This document shows positions 1-12,344 of a stretch of 64,000 bases of DNA, in pieces. The notes under the pieces are model-generated. The model worked only from the letters and a program-made list of their open reading frames with translations, was not told where the DNA came from and did no database searches. Position numbers and translations under genes: made by a program. Position 1 is the first letter of the stretch. The number at the start of each line of letters is the position of its first letter. This stretch comes from Mya arenaria (taxonomy: Eukaryota > Mollusca > Bivalvia > Myida > Myidae), in the NCBI RefSeq assembly GCF_026914265.1, contig NC_069138.1, forward strand, positions 27,805,262 to 27,869,261. The letters are read 5' to 3'.

Positions 1-302
1 GTTGAACTCAAAATTTTGTTTCATGGATATCAGAATTGTTTTCAGGTAAAAAAAAAATTGAGCATATGCAAAGACCATAGAATATTGAACCTTTATTAAC
101 TTACCTGGAAAATAGAATGTGACATCTGCTATCATTATTTCCTGAAAGCCAAACGTATTTCATTTTGAAATTGTAAAAGAAAACAACTTAAATGCATTTA
201 CCCATTTATTGTACATGAGATAAACCACATATATATTTCATAAAAATCATCACTGTTTCTTCCTGTAAGTGCAAGTTCCCTATAAATGGTTGTCCATTTT
301 AG

Positions 303-3300
303 AAGCAGACTGGTTGATGACTACACTGACTGATACCCACTGGACAGTCAAGTTACGAGTGGCTGAGATGTTGTCAAATGCCGGACACGGCCAGGTATAG
401 CTGCTAGCTCTTTGCATATTAAACAAGTACTGTAATAGTAATTAATTAATGTGTAAATGTGTAAATTTTAATTCAAACTTTTTCTTACCCTTCAGTCCCA
501 CATTGAGCACATTGCCATTGAATCTCAAAATGGCCACCAGTATTGGTTTATACCCAGGAAACATACTTTAGAATAATTCATTTACCAATCCAAATCATTT
601 TGAAGAACCGGTAATCATTTTTCAATTTATTTACAATTCAGTCATATGTGTTTTAATACTTACATGAATTTAATTACATCAGTCATTTTTCCTCGGTGGA
701 CATTGTACTAACTAAGTTACTAGTGAACTTAGTCTCTGCTGTTTGCAGAGCCAAATAAAGCCTGAAATGGAATTCGCAAAAAAAATGCCAAAAGCCTAAG
801 ATTGGATGCAGTCAATTTTTGTATTTAAATCTGGGGAATAAAAGTCTGTTATATATATATATATGGTAAACTTGGTAAGCTTTTAGTTGTCACCATAATA
901 CAGCGAGAATAAATAAGTTTAAACTAAACCATAACAAAACCAACACATATTTTAGCACTATGTGTCAATGGTTGACCAGTCATTTGAGCTGTCCAGTGAA
1001 CCACTGGACCTACTGACTGCCTGTGCCCTGGTCAGCGTGGACGCTTCCCTCCACACTCGAACATTGGAAACCCTTCTGGATATTCATACGCCATCTGGTT
1101 ATGAGGACTGGATTGGAGCATTAATTCAGGTGGGATTAGTCTAATCTTTACAATGATTGTGACGAAAGTTATATTAACTTCTACTAAATCCTTCTCGTGA
1201 AAGTGTGGTCTTGTGTTGTGGGGTAAACTGGAGTACCCGGAGGGAACACACTTGTTGGGCCTGGTGACCACCAACCAAACACACATGCATCCAAGCCGGA
1301 AATAGAACCCTGCTTTATTTAACCACTACGCTAACCAGACAACCTGGTGTTATTACTTATTAGAGTTTTGTAAGACCTTGACTATGAGTCTTAATGAGGT
1401 GAACTGATACTTGTATTTTAGTACCCTCGTTGTCAGCATTGGCATGCAAAAACATAGGTTGTCATGGAAAAGCCTTTCAAGATATTTACAAAAAGCTTTG
1501 TTCATCTGTTGCTAGTTATCAGTGGAAGAAAGCTATCTCTGATTTTGATAATAGTTGAGTTATGTTCCTTTGTTGTTTGAAAAAAACACAGAGGGGCATT
1601 AGCACCTGTTTGTGGTGCCTTGTTAAAATGGTTGGGCTAATGTGTGTCTTGTTCGTCCTAAACTCTCTTAGCATTATAACTGCCCTTTTGACTGCAATTT
1701 ATATTCATTTGCTAATAAGAACTACTGGTACATGTCTTGCATGAATATTTTGTTGGATTTGCTTTTTTGTTCAATATTAAAGTACATTTTGTGTCAATTT
1801 TGTTTAATTTTTATGACAGATTAACTTATTTGTAAGAGGTATTTAAAAAATTCACACAAATTTACAACTCATTTGAAGGGACCCCAGACAGATTTAATGT
1901 ATGCAACAATATTGGCAAGAGTTGTTTAACTCTTTTTTATGAACAAACACCAAAGAGCAACTAGTAAAAAATCGTTTGAACAGAACATTGTAAATCCAAG
2001 CCTTAAATAGTTCAAATTTAGATAGCTTTACCAACTAAAATAGAGCTTTTTCTGTCACATTTTTAAGTAGAGCTCTAATTTGTTAAATCTTCCCCTTTAA
2101 AACATGAACATTAGATTAAATAAATCAAGGGCTAATTTCTCCAAATTATTAAAGTGACACTGGAATTTAAAATCAATAGATACACATGTATAACAAACAT
2201 AAATTTTGAGTGATAAAATCTTTAATGCTCACTAAATAATGCATTTATGGAAAATATTAATACTGATAACAAGATTGTAACCATGTAATTAATAGCTGAA
2301 AACACACAAATATTAAATGACTGGTGGGTCCTAAAAGATTTACAGTGATCAACTATCATCTAATAAGGTAGAACTACAGTGTTTGCTGCACCTTTCTTTC
2401 AAATCAAACGCAGTATCCTTCATAATAACCATTGTTTTGATATTTATTCATCCTTTTCGGTTGATTAAAACAATTGTATAAATTGTGGTACATCTTATTT
2501 GGGAGTAAGAGTGCATCTTTAACATCAACAGGTTTGGCAATGTTACACAATTTAGGTTTGATTATCTATTCGGGCATTTCTCTTAAAAATATCTTCACTT
2601 CACATTCAATGTCAAACATAAAGAAGAGGGATTAGCTTAATATCGATTAGATTAACTGCCATAACAAGGTTAAGATTGTTCGAGAGATCATCCCCGGATT
2701 GGAATCCATTTCATTTTCAGATTCTGCCCAATTTGTCGAGTACAGAGGCCCATTCAGTATTCCAGCTACTGTCACAGTTCATACAAAGGTCCGAGGGGCT
2801 AGAATGGACATATAGGGTGTCTTCAACATTAACACTGCCGGGACTTGATTTGACAGGTATTATAGATTCAACAAGATTTTCCTGTTGAGTATAAAGGTCC
2901 ACTTAGTATTCCAATTACCTTAACAGTTCAAATCAAAAGAGGTCCAAGGGGCTAAAAAGAACCGGGTACTACAAAATTAACATTGCCGGGAAATGATTTG
3001 CAAGGTTTTACTGGTATATATTATATCATTTTCCTGTTGAGTGCAGAGGCCCTTACAGTGTTCCAGCTACTGTCGCAGCCCATAGTTTCTGCTACTTTCA
3101 CAATTCATACAGAATTACAGTTATTTTTTTTCAGATTCACAAGGTGCTAATATATTTAGACTAAGTTTCACATGAAATATCTCAAAGTAAAGACCAAATG
3201 ACCATAGGCAGACTAGACCATTATATAAGATTTGAACTTGTTTGCTTTTGAAAGAAAAAAAGTTAACGTAGTGTGATAGCCCTCAGAGTGCAAAAACTTT

Positions 3301-4367
3301 AACCATAACCACAAATCAAGATATTGAATTGAAACTTGGCCCACATGTTGCCTGAAAGAATACACACATGTAAAGCAAGGTCCATAACCCTTAGAATTTA
3401 GAATTAGTCCAAGCCTGTTGAAATGCATTTATTATAATTTGTTTCAGCCTTACAGAGTGTACTGTACACCAGCCAGTTGCTAAGTGATACATTGGTTACC
3501 ATGGCATTGACCTTGACCCCAGACACCTTGACGACCACCATAATACAACATGTCACACAGGCCTATGTCTCCTATATCAAGGTATTGAAAGATTGTGATT
3601 TAATTTGGATTTTGATATCAATTTGATTTATTTCCTTGTCTATTTTGTTTGTTTTAAAGTTGAAGTTCAGTCATTAGCCTTGTTGTTGTTGTTGTTGTTG
3701 TTGTCATGGCCTTTGACACTGTCAGAATTAAAATATTTTGAATATAACTAAGATGAAGTGTTAAAGATATTTATATGAGTTTTGTCTAATGGTATACATG
3801 TTGCTGCGATGTTTTTTTCATCTGATAGGTGAGGGTTCAAGCTCAACCAGATTCACATTCTTTTTGCCCCTCAAAAGGAACACTAGCACTGTATTCTACC
3901 CGAGAAATAGACTGAACAGCTCTTCATTTAAGTGCATATAATAAAGTTCTTCTGTCACAAATATATTAGTGTTAAACATGTTCAAACCATTTCAGCATTC
4001 CTGCACCAGCCTGCAAGGCAGTGCTAGCCAGGAGCTGTTCTGCCTTTGTGAGATTTTTCACCAGGTCATGCATGTGACCTTGAACCTTATGTCAGAGGTC
4101 AAATCCCAACCACTGGTACTTCTCATGCACATTGTTACCAAGTTCAAGGAAGTTACCAAAGCAACTGGGGATGGTGGTGCTAAAAATAGAATGAAGCAGT
4201 CAATGGTTTCCAAATCTGATGCTATGAAAACTTTGTCAGGAAATAACAGGAAATTGGTGAAGAATTTGGAAAATGGAATGTTAGCCGCTGTGAATGGATT
4301 GGACAATGAGAATGAGGAAAAACATATGTTAGTGAAAAAGTTGCAGGAGTCGCATGCTTCTTTATAG
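303..4367 (+). CDS. 3' part of an unrecognised, probably helical-repeat protein (last five coding exons)
   Basis: Five exons join in phase: 303-394, 956-1129, 2721-2856, 3448-3581 and 3996-4367, ending in TAG at 4365-4367. Each has an AG acceptor and a GT donor (for example TTTTCAG before 2721), and phases 0, 0, 1, 0 match at each junction. The product visible is about 302 residues of the C-terminus; the start lies left of the window. The sequence is rich in Leu, Thr and Ser and reads as successive amphipathic helices, such as WTVKLRVAEMLSNAG and ELFCLCEIFHQVMHV. That suggests an ARM/HEAT-like fold. The last 70 residues are basic and Lys/Asn-rich, probably a flexible tail. I see no catalytic motif and cannot name the family; a meiosis or genome-maintenance HEAT protein would be a guess. 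Exon 3 is followed by decayed copies of itself (2884-3090). Confidence 0.72.
1140..1350 (-). mobile_element. tRNA-derived SINE, in intron of the first gene
   Basis: Read on the minus strand, the head has an RNA polymerase III A-box-like TAGCGTAGTGG and a B-box-like GGTTCTATTTCC about 30 bases apart. A conserved central block follows, CTCCGGGTACTCCAGTTTACC, and then an AT-rich tail. Invertebrate V/Meta-type SINEs carry a very similar CTCCGGGTACTCC core (family knowledge). The tail abuts the splice donor at 1130. A shorter remnant of the same core (GGAGTACCCGGAGA) lies near 32814. Confidence 0.7.
2149..2522. mobile_element. Interspersed MITE-like repeat, copy 1 of 3
   Basis: About 375 bases. 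It begins TTAAAGTGACACT and ends GTGCATCTTTAA, so the termini are short inverted repeats (TTAAAG followed by GACACT or GCACT). Two further copies in the same orientation lie at 30723-31106 and 45908-46279, sharing internal stretches such as ACTAAATAATGCA and AAATATTAAATGA. No coding capacity is seen. Confidence 0.72.
2884..3090 (+). pseudogene. Decayed tandem copies (echoes) of exon 3 of the first gene
   Basis: The segment from inside exon 3 (about 2736) through its donor and a short piece of intron ending in TTTTCCTG recurs at about 2884-3034, and in part at 3035-3090. The period is near 150 bases. Shared words include TTCCAGCTACTGTC, AGTATTCCA and the CTGCCGGGA/TTGCCGGGA pair. The first copy gains an in-frame TAA early on. 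Neither copy has the exon's acceptor, so they cannot be complete exons. Confidence 0.72.
3682..3704. repeat. (TTG)n microsatellite
   Basis: A short run of TTG/TGT triplets in the intron before the last exon of the first gene. Confidence 0.85.
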
Positions 4368-4744
4368 TGACAAAACACCGTTTTAATTAAATAGTGGCAA
4401 AAGATCATCCTTTTCTAGTAACAGACAAGATTCTGTTCTGTCAACATTTTAATCTGACATGAGGGGTCCATGATTGTCTTTAACTGAAGTATAAAATTCT
4501 TTCTTTTGGAAACATTTTTTGTTACGTTATATTAGATTCATAATATAAATCAAGTATGCATATTTGTTCATGTAATTTGCATAAGCATGCTTATTATTGA
4601 AAAATTAAGTTTGGTCACATTGTTGGTTTAATCCAAGCAGAATTCAGCAAAAAAAATGCATGATTTTGTTATTGAAACAATCATATACCTAATGAGTAAT
4701 GAGCTTCTTTGCGCAATGTTGGGCCTTCGGATATTATTTTTATA

Positions 4745-4750
4745 AATAAA
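4745..4750 (+). terminator. Candidate polyadenylation signal of the first gene
   Basis: An AATAAA hexamer about 380 bases after the stop codon at 4367. It is the first canonical hexamer I saw in the 3' flank. The transcript end itself is not shown. Confidence 0.35.
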
Positions 4751-5747
4751 TAATCCCAAAAATAATGACTTCAACATGTTTCAACACTCTTTCTGGTTAA
4801 GGTTTTGCATGTAACCAACCACCTTTAAGTCAATATCTCAGCGAATACATAATGTATTGCATTGGAACTTTATACACAAGCTCGCAACCATTCAACCTTC
4901 TTAATAAATCAAGTAAGATTATAAGTATCTTCCATGGCCGAGAGTGTAAGAGGTTTACCGAGTTTCCGCAAAACACCCTGCGCGAGGGTCGGGATGAACT
5001 CTATCTTACACGAGCGGCTGTGGTAGATGCTTTTTCTCCACCTTATTTAAACAAAATTAAGTAAAAATGTACTTTTTGCTGGAAATCTTCTTGTGCGTAG
5101 AATATAAATGCGTATGGATATGCGATAATTCGTGGTTGTCATGGATATGCGCGCAGTGATTCAGATTATGTTAATAGTCAAATCGGTCTTTAAATAGTTC
5201 TGAGGAGAGTGAAGCATTATTTCTTGAAATGTGTGTGGAAAAATATGGTGACATTTGAAGCGAAAAATAATTAAATAGCATTATAAAAATTGCCACAAGA
5301 CAAGGTTTCTATGATGCTACATACGACAGTCTTCAACAGGGATAGAATTTCTAGCATGGTTATTTTTTTGGATCTACTTATCTGAGGTGGTAGAAATGTT
5401 CATCAAAATCAAATCAAATCTCATGTTGTGACACATATGATACAGGGGTTCTAAAGTTCAGACAGATGATTCTGAAATCAGGATAGAACATTTGAACTGT
5501 TTTAACATGGGAATATTGTGAAGTTGTACAAAATATTTTTTGTTGAACAATTTGCAGTCGTTAAAACAGGAAAGGACTGATAGAGATTGAAAATGATGAC
5601 GAATGCTAAACCACTGCTTATCAGTCATATTGCTCGTAGTTATGGATATTAATTATTTTGATACCAGTGCCAATAACAAGCCCAAGTCCTAGTTTGTGTT
5701 GTGTTGTTTATATGCTAGGGTAAATGTATGGTTTTATGGTGTCAGCG
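4751..5747. other. Intergenic stretch without a recognised gene
   Basis: A short open frame at 4852-5064 overlaps an imperfect inverted pair, GAGTGTAAGAG near 4942 and CTCTATCTTACAC near 4998. It is more likely a repeat fragment than a gene. Otherwise only AT-rich sequence is seen. Confidence 0.4.
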
Positions 5748-8700
5748 TTTTTAGCTCACCTGTCACGTAGTGACAAGGTGAGCTTTTGTGATCACTCTTC
5801 GTCCGTCGTCCGTCCGTCCGTCCGTCCGTCCGTCCGTCCGTCCGTCCGTTCACAATTGCTTGTGAACACAATAGAGGTCACAATTTTGACCTAATCTTTA
5901 TGAAACTTGGTCAGACTGATCATCTCTATAAAATCTAGGTCAAGTTCGATATTGGGTCATCTGGGGTCAAAAACTAGGTCACTAGGTCAATTAGTAGAAA
6001 AACCTTGTGAACACAATAGAGGTCACAATTTTAGCCTAATCTCAATGCAACTTGGTCAGAATGGTCATCTCTATAAAATCTAGGTCAAGTTCGATATTGG
6101 GTCATCCGCGGTCAATAATTAGGTCACTAGGTCAATTAGTAGAAAAACCTTGTGAACACAATAGAGGTCACAATTTTAGCCTAATCTCAATGCAACTTGG
6201 TCAGAATGATCATCTCTATAAAATGTAGGTCAAGTTCGATATTGGGTCATCCGCGGTCAACAACTAGGTCACTAGGTCAATTAGTAGAAAAACCTTGTGA
6301 ACACAATAGAGGTCACAATTTTAGCCTAATCTCAATGCAACTTGGTCAGAATAATCATCTCTATAAAATCTAGGTCAAGTTCGATATTGGGTCATCCGCA
6401 GTCAATAACTAGGTCACTAGGTCAATTATTAGAAAAACCTTGTGAACACAACAGAGGTCACAATTTTGACCTAATCTTTATGAAACGTGGTCAGACTGAT
6501 CAGCTCTATGAAATCTAGGTCAAGTTCGATATTGGGTCATCTGGGGTCAAAAACTAGGTCAGTAGGTCAATTAGTAGAAATACCTTGTGAACACATTAGA
6601 GGTCACAATTTTAGCCTAATCTCAATGCAACTTGGTCAGAATGATCATCTCTATAAAATCTAGGTCAAGTTCGATATTGGGTCATCCGCGGTCAATAACT
6701 AGGTCACTAGGTCAATTAGTAGAAAAACCTTGTGAACACAATAGAGGTCACAATTTTAGCCTAATCTCAATGCAAATTGGTCAGAATGATCATCGCTGTA
6801 AAATGTAGGTCAAGTTTGATATTGGGTCATTCACGGTCAATAACTAGGTCACTAGGTCAATTAGTACAAAAACCTTGTGAACACAATAGAGGTCACAATT
6901 TTAGCCTAATCTCAATGTAACTTGGTCAGAATGATCATCTCTATAAAATCTAGGTCAAGTTCGATATTGGGTCATCCGCGGTCAATAACTAGGTCACTAG
7001 GTCAATTAGTACAAAAACCTTGTTAACACAATAGAGGTCACAATTTTAGCCTAATCTTAATGCAACTTGGTCAGAATGATCATCTCTATAAAATCTGGGT
7101 CAAGTTCGATATTGGGTCATACGCAGTCAATAACTAGGTCACTAGGTCAATTATTAGAAAAACCTTGTGAACAAAATAGAGGTCACAATTTTAGCCTTAT
7201 CTTAATGAAACTTGGTCAGAATGATCATCTTAACATAAGCTAGGTCAAGTTCCATATTGGGTCAACCCAGGTCAAAAACTAGGTCACTAGGTCAATTAGT
7301 AGAAAAACCTTGTGAACACAATAGAGGTCACAATTTTAGCCTAATCTCAATGCAACTTGGTCAGAATGATCATCTCTATAAAATGTAGGTCAAGTTCGAT
7401 ATTGGGTCATCCGCGGTCAACAACTAGGTCACTAGGTCAATTAGTACAAAAACCTTGTGAACACAATAGAGGTCACAATTTTAGCCTAATCTCAATGCAA
7501 CTTGGTCAGAATAATCATCTCTATAAAATCTAGGTCAAGTTCGATATTGGGTCATCCGCAGTCAATAACTAGGTCACTAGGTCAATTATTAGAAAAACCT
7601 TGTGAACACAACAGAGGTCACAATTTTGACCTAATCTTTATGAAACTTGGTCAGACTGATCATCTCTATGAAATCTAGGTCAAGTTCGATATTGGGTCAT
7701 CTGGGGTCAAAAACTAGGTCAGTAGGTCAATTAGTAGAAATACCTTGTGAACACATTAGAGGTCACAATTTTAGCCTAATCTCAATGCAACTTGGTCAGA
7801 ATGATCATCTCTATAAAATCTAGGTCAAGTTCGATATTGGGTCATCCGCGGTCAATAACTAGGTCACTAGGTCAATTAGTAGAAAAACCTTGTGAACACA
7901 ATAGAGGTCACAATTTTAGCCTAATCTCAATGCAAATTGGTCAGAATGATCATCGCTGTAAAATGTAGGTCAGGTTTGATATTGGGTCATTCACGGTCAA
8001 TAACTAGGTCACTAGGTCAATTAGTAGAAAAACCTTGTGAACACAATAGCGGTCACAATTTTAGCCTAATCTCAATGCAACTTGGTCAGAATGATCATCT
8101 CTATAAAATCTAGGTCAAGTTCGATATTGGGTCATCTGCGATCAATAACTAGGTCACTAGGTCAATTAGTACAAAAACCTTGTGAACACAATAGAGGTCA
8201 CAATTTTAGGCTCATCTTAATGCAACTTGGTCAGAATGATCATCTCTATAAAATCTGGGTCAAGTTCGATATTGGGTCATACGCAGTCAATAACTAGGTC
8301 ACTAGGTCAATTATTAGAAAAACCTTGTGAACGAAATAGAGGTCACAATTTTAGCCTTATCTTAATGAAACTTGGTCAGAATGATCATCTTAACATAAGC
8401 TAGGTCAAGTTCCATATTGGGTCAACCCAGGTCAAAAACTAGGTCACTAGGTCAATTAGTAGAAAAACCTTGTGAACACAATAGAGGTCACAATTTTAGG
8501 CTTAACTCAATTCAACTTGGTCAGAATGATCATCTCTAGAAAAATATAGGTCAAGTTCGATATTGGGTCATTCGCGGTCAATAACTAGGTCACTAGGTCA
8601 ATTAGTATAAAAACCTTGTGAACACAATAGAGGTCACAACTTAAGCCTAATCTAAATGTAACTTGGTCAGAATGATCATCTCTATAAAATCTAGGTCAAG

Positions 8701-9540
8701 TTCGATATTGGGTCATTTACCGTCAATAACTAGGTCAATAGGTCAATTAGTAGAAAAACCTTGTGAACACAATAGAGGTCACAATTTTAGCCTAATGTTA
8801 ATGCAACTTGGTCAGAATGATCATCTCTATAAAATCTGGGTCATGTTCGATATTGGGTCATCCGCAGTCAATAACTAGGTCACTAGGTCAGATATTAGAA
8901 AAACCTTATGAACACAATAGAGGTCACAATTTTGGCCTAATCTTTATGAAACTTGGTCAGACTGATCATCTTTATAAAATCTAGGTCAAGTTCCACATTG
9001 GGTCATCCGCGGTCAATAACTAGGTCACTAGGTCAGATAGTAAAAAAACCTTGTGAACACAATAGAGGTCACAATTTTAGCCTAATCTTAATGAAACTTG
9101 GTCAGAATGATCATCTTAACATAAGCTTGGTCAAGTTCCATATTGGGTCAACCCAGGTCAAAAACTAGCTCACTAGGTAAATTAGTAGAAAAACCTTGTG
9201 AACACAATAGAGGTCACAATTTTAGGCTTATCTCAATTCAACTTGGTCAGAATGATCATCTCTAGAACAATATAGGTCAAGTTCGATATTGGGTCATTCG
9301 CGGTCAATAACTAGGTCACTAGGTCAATTAGTAGAAAAACCTTGTGAACACAACAGAGGTCACAACTTAAGCCTAATCTTAATGTTACTTGGTCAGAATG
9401 ATCATCTCTATAAAATCTAGGTCAAGTTCGATATTGGGTCAATTACCGTCAATAACTAGGTCACTAGGTCAATTAGTAGAAAAACCTTGTGAACACAATA
9501 GAGGTCACAATTTTAGCCTAATGTTAATGCAACTTGTCAA
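5748..9540. repeat. 145-bp tandem satellite array with a Helentron-like 5' end
   Basis: The left end is a hairpin, AGCTCACCTGTCAC / GTGACAAGGTGAGCT (5755-5787), followed by a (GTCC)n tract near 5805-5850. About 25 monomers of 145 bases follow. Each contains several AGGTCA half-sites, including AGGTCA-CT-AGGTCA, plus TTGGTCAGAATGATCATC and a TGTGAACACAATAGAGG segment. Landmark variants recur exactly 1,160 bases apart (eight monomers) and later 725 bases apart (five monomers), showing higher-order repeats. The array breaks off near 9540 without the 3' end typical of the element. Short open frames of about 71 codons recur here because the repeat is periodic; I do not regard them as genes. Confidence 0.9.
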
Positions 9541-9654
9541 TATATGTATTCTAACAACTTTGAAAATATTCTCTTAAAAAAATATTGGCCTGATTTGAAA
9601 ATATTTTTAAAGAAATGTACCTTTAATAGGTGACCCTTTTATCAATATTATTAT

Positions 9655-10916
9655 TTTTAGCTCACCTGTCACATAGTGACAAGGTGAGCTTTTGTGATCA
9701 CAATTTGGCCGGCGTCCGTCCGTCGTCCGTCCGTCCGTCCGTCCGTAAACTTTTACTTTAAACGACATCTCCTCATAAACCGCTTAGCCAATTTCATCCA
9801 AACTTCACAGGAATGTTCCTTGGGTGGTCCCCTTTAAAAATTGTTCAAAGAATTGAATTCCATGCAGAACTCTGGTTGCCATGGCAACGGAAAGGAAAAA
9901 CATTAAAAATCTTCTTCTCCCAAACCACAAGGCTTAGGCCGTTGATATATGGTAGGTAGGATCACAAAATGGTCCTCTACCAAGATTGTTCAAATTATGG
10001 CCCTTGGGTCAAAATTGGCCACGCCCCGGGGGGTCATGGGTTTTCTCTATATGTTTATAGTGAAAACTTAAAAAATCTTCTCCTCTGAACTTACTTGGCC
10101 TAGAGCTTAGATATTTGTCATGATTCATCGTCTAGTGGACCTCTACAAAATTTGTTCAAATTATGGCCCTGGGGTCAAAATTGGCCCCGCCCCCTTGGGG
10201 GATCTTGGGTTTTCTCTATATGTTTATAGTGAAAACTTCAAAAATCATCTCCTCTGAACTTACGTGGCTTAGAGCTTAGATATTTGGCATGATTCATCGT
10301 CTAGTGGACCTCTACAAAGTTTGTCAAATTATGGCCCTGGGGTCAAAATTGGCCACACCCCGGGGCTGATGGGTTTTCTCTATATGTGTTATAGTGAAAA
10401 CTTAAAAAATCTTCTCCGAACTCACAAAGACAAGTAACATATTAATTTAAACTGGATAACATATTTAGTACACATACCAATTTTCAATATGGGCCACATA
10501 CAACAATTAATAACAAATATACATAATTATATAGATACACACGTAAAATCAAGTAGTGACAAGAGCTTAGATATTTGGCATGATATATCATCTAGTTGAC
10601 TTGTACCAATATTGTTCAATCTTTGGCCCTGGGGTAAAAAAATGGCCCCACCCGTGCGGTCATGGGTTTCCTTATATATGTATATGATGAAAACTTATAA
10701 AATCTTCTTCTCCGAAACCAAAAGACGAAGGCCTTAGATATTTGGTATGAAGCATTGTTTATCGGACCGCTATTAAGATTGTTCAAACTTTAGCCCTGGG
10801 GTCAAAATTGGCCACTCCCCGTGTTCATAGGCTTAGGTTTTCAATATTTGTATATAATGGAAGAATGTGCAATATATGACAGGTGAGCGATTCAGGGCCT
10901 TTTGGCCCTCTTGTTT
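9655..10916 (+). mobile_element. Helentron-like (HINE/pearl-type) non-autonomous element, complete
   Basis: The 5' end is TTTTTAGCTCACCTGTCA, again with the hairpin, followed by (GTCC)n. Near the 3' end, TGACAGGTGAGC (10877-10888) is the reverse complement of the 5' GCTCACCTGTCA. It sits inside the terminus and is followed by a second hairpin, AGGGCC-TTTT-GGCCCT, and CTTGTTTT. An asymmetric inverted repeat, a 3' subterminal hairpin and insertion into T-rich DNA are the known hallmarks of Helentron-type rolling-circle elements. The core (9760-10860) holds degenerate tandem units around GGCCCTGGGGTCAAAATTGG. No Rep/helicase is encoded, so it would need help in trans. Confidence 0.75.
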
Positions 10917-12340
10917 TAAATAGGAAATACTTGGTTTTCTCACGATTTTAGTGAGTTAATATTAGTTCCGTTTCAAAATTTAAGATTTGTTGTCTGCTTC
11001 AGGGGGGGAGTTTGGCGGAAGGATATTGGCAGGAATTCACGAGGTTTTCGTGCTATGCTATAGAAGAAAGTTAAAGGCGTGGTGCGCCACTCAAGTTTTG
11101 TATTTGGCAGCGATAACATTCGTTTATTTAGCCAGTATGTCCCACCCTCCCGCTCTTGTTTTTTTAACGATTTATATATCAAAATGTGTTTTTGAACAAT
11201 GTATGTATCGTTTGGTGTAAATATTAGAGACACATACGTGTACATTCTCGAATGGCAAAAATATGCATTAATGTTGGTGTTTTCTAATAATTGTAAGGGA
11301 CCAGTTAAAATGCAGAAGAGGACTACCACTAGAAGAATGTTACATTTCGGTAACGTTCAAACGAATCGTATATAGCATGTGGTTCATGGATTAAATAACA
11401 TTGATTGTAGTTTCGTTCGAGTCGAAGCAAGCATTTCAATGTTCACATCGCCTTACGGACGGAAACTATCGTGGTAGGTGCTCCTTGTTGTATCGTTTAG
11501 AAAGGATGACGTGGCCACCGTCAGAAATCACGCCTAAAATGACTGAAGACATCTGAAACCCAAATGGACATCACAATGCCATGATTTAGAACTTCGTTTA
11601 CGCATTTCACCATTTAAAGCGTTTTGGTGCGCAGTACATGGACATTATTTATCAACGTGCATTAAAATTGATGTTGCTGTATATATGTGCTTATTGAATA
11701 TACATGGCTGAAGTGCATTTTTTGTTCATACTCGTTGCTTGGGTGCGATGGGAACAGTTTTCCAGAGCTTTTTACATTTCATAATCGGGCTGAAGTTTTA
11801 TCTCTGGTTTTACACTGGCCATCTTTGTAGGCGAGTTTGGTTTGATTGCCAGTAGGCGTAATGTTGTATATGTGGACAATTTGAATGAAATCTGGGAGTA
11901 GAATTTGTCATTTGTCCCAGATGAAATATTGAACTTAATATATAAATATTGATGATATATATTCACCCTCCAAATGAATTGTTTTTACAAATATATTGTG
12001 TTGTAAAATGTAAATGTGTATCTTTCGAATTGCATTTACCGTTTTTATTTGTTAGGGTATAATTGTTTTACTCACGATCTTAGTGAGTAACTAAGTTTTA
12101 TAAACACTCAGAAAAAAATAAAGAACTTATTTAGTTAGAGAAAGGCGATGTGGTTATCTCCCTCTATGTTATACACAAACCAAATAAATTGTATAAACAA
12201 ACAGCAATATAAACTAGACGATGCAAATGTTTTTACAAGTTATCAAAAGATGTACATTGGTTATCATCAGTTCGCGATTTCATTTCGTTGATATTACGGC
12301 GAGATTTCTAACTGAATTAAAAATCATAACACTAGTTTAA
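10917..12340. other. Intergenic stretch without a recognised gene
   Basis: A 17-base hairpin, CTCACGATTTTAGTGAG, occurs at 10939-10955 and again as CTCACGATCTTAGTGAG at 12071-12087, in the same orientation. The DNA between has overlapping open frames on both strands (10973-11329) without recognisable motifs or convincing splice context. The pair may bound an unrecognised element. Confidence 0.4.
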
Positions 12341-12344
12341 AACT

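Noticed and set aside
496..557. Extra exon of the first gene after the acceptor-like TTCAG at 491-495
   Set aside because: Its only donor candidate (TTG|GTTTAT) is weak and would leave phase 2, which does not match the phase-0 exon at 956.
8082..9577. Recurring ~71-codon frames beginning MVRMIIS or MVRLIIF
   Set aside because: They reappear in each monomer phase of the 145-bp satellite; no domain or gene context.
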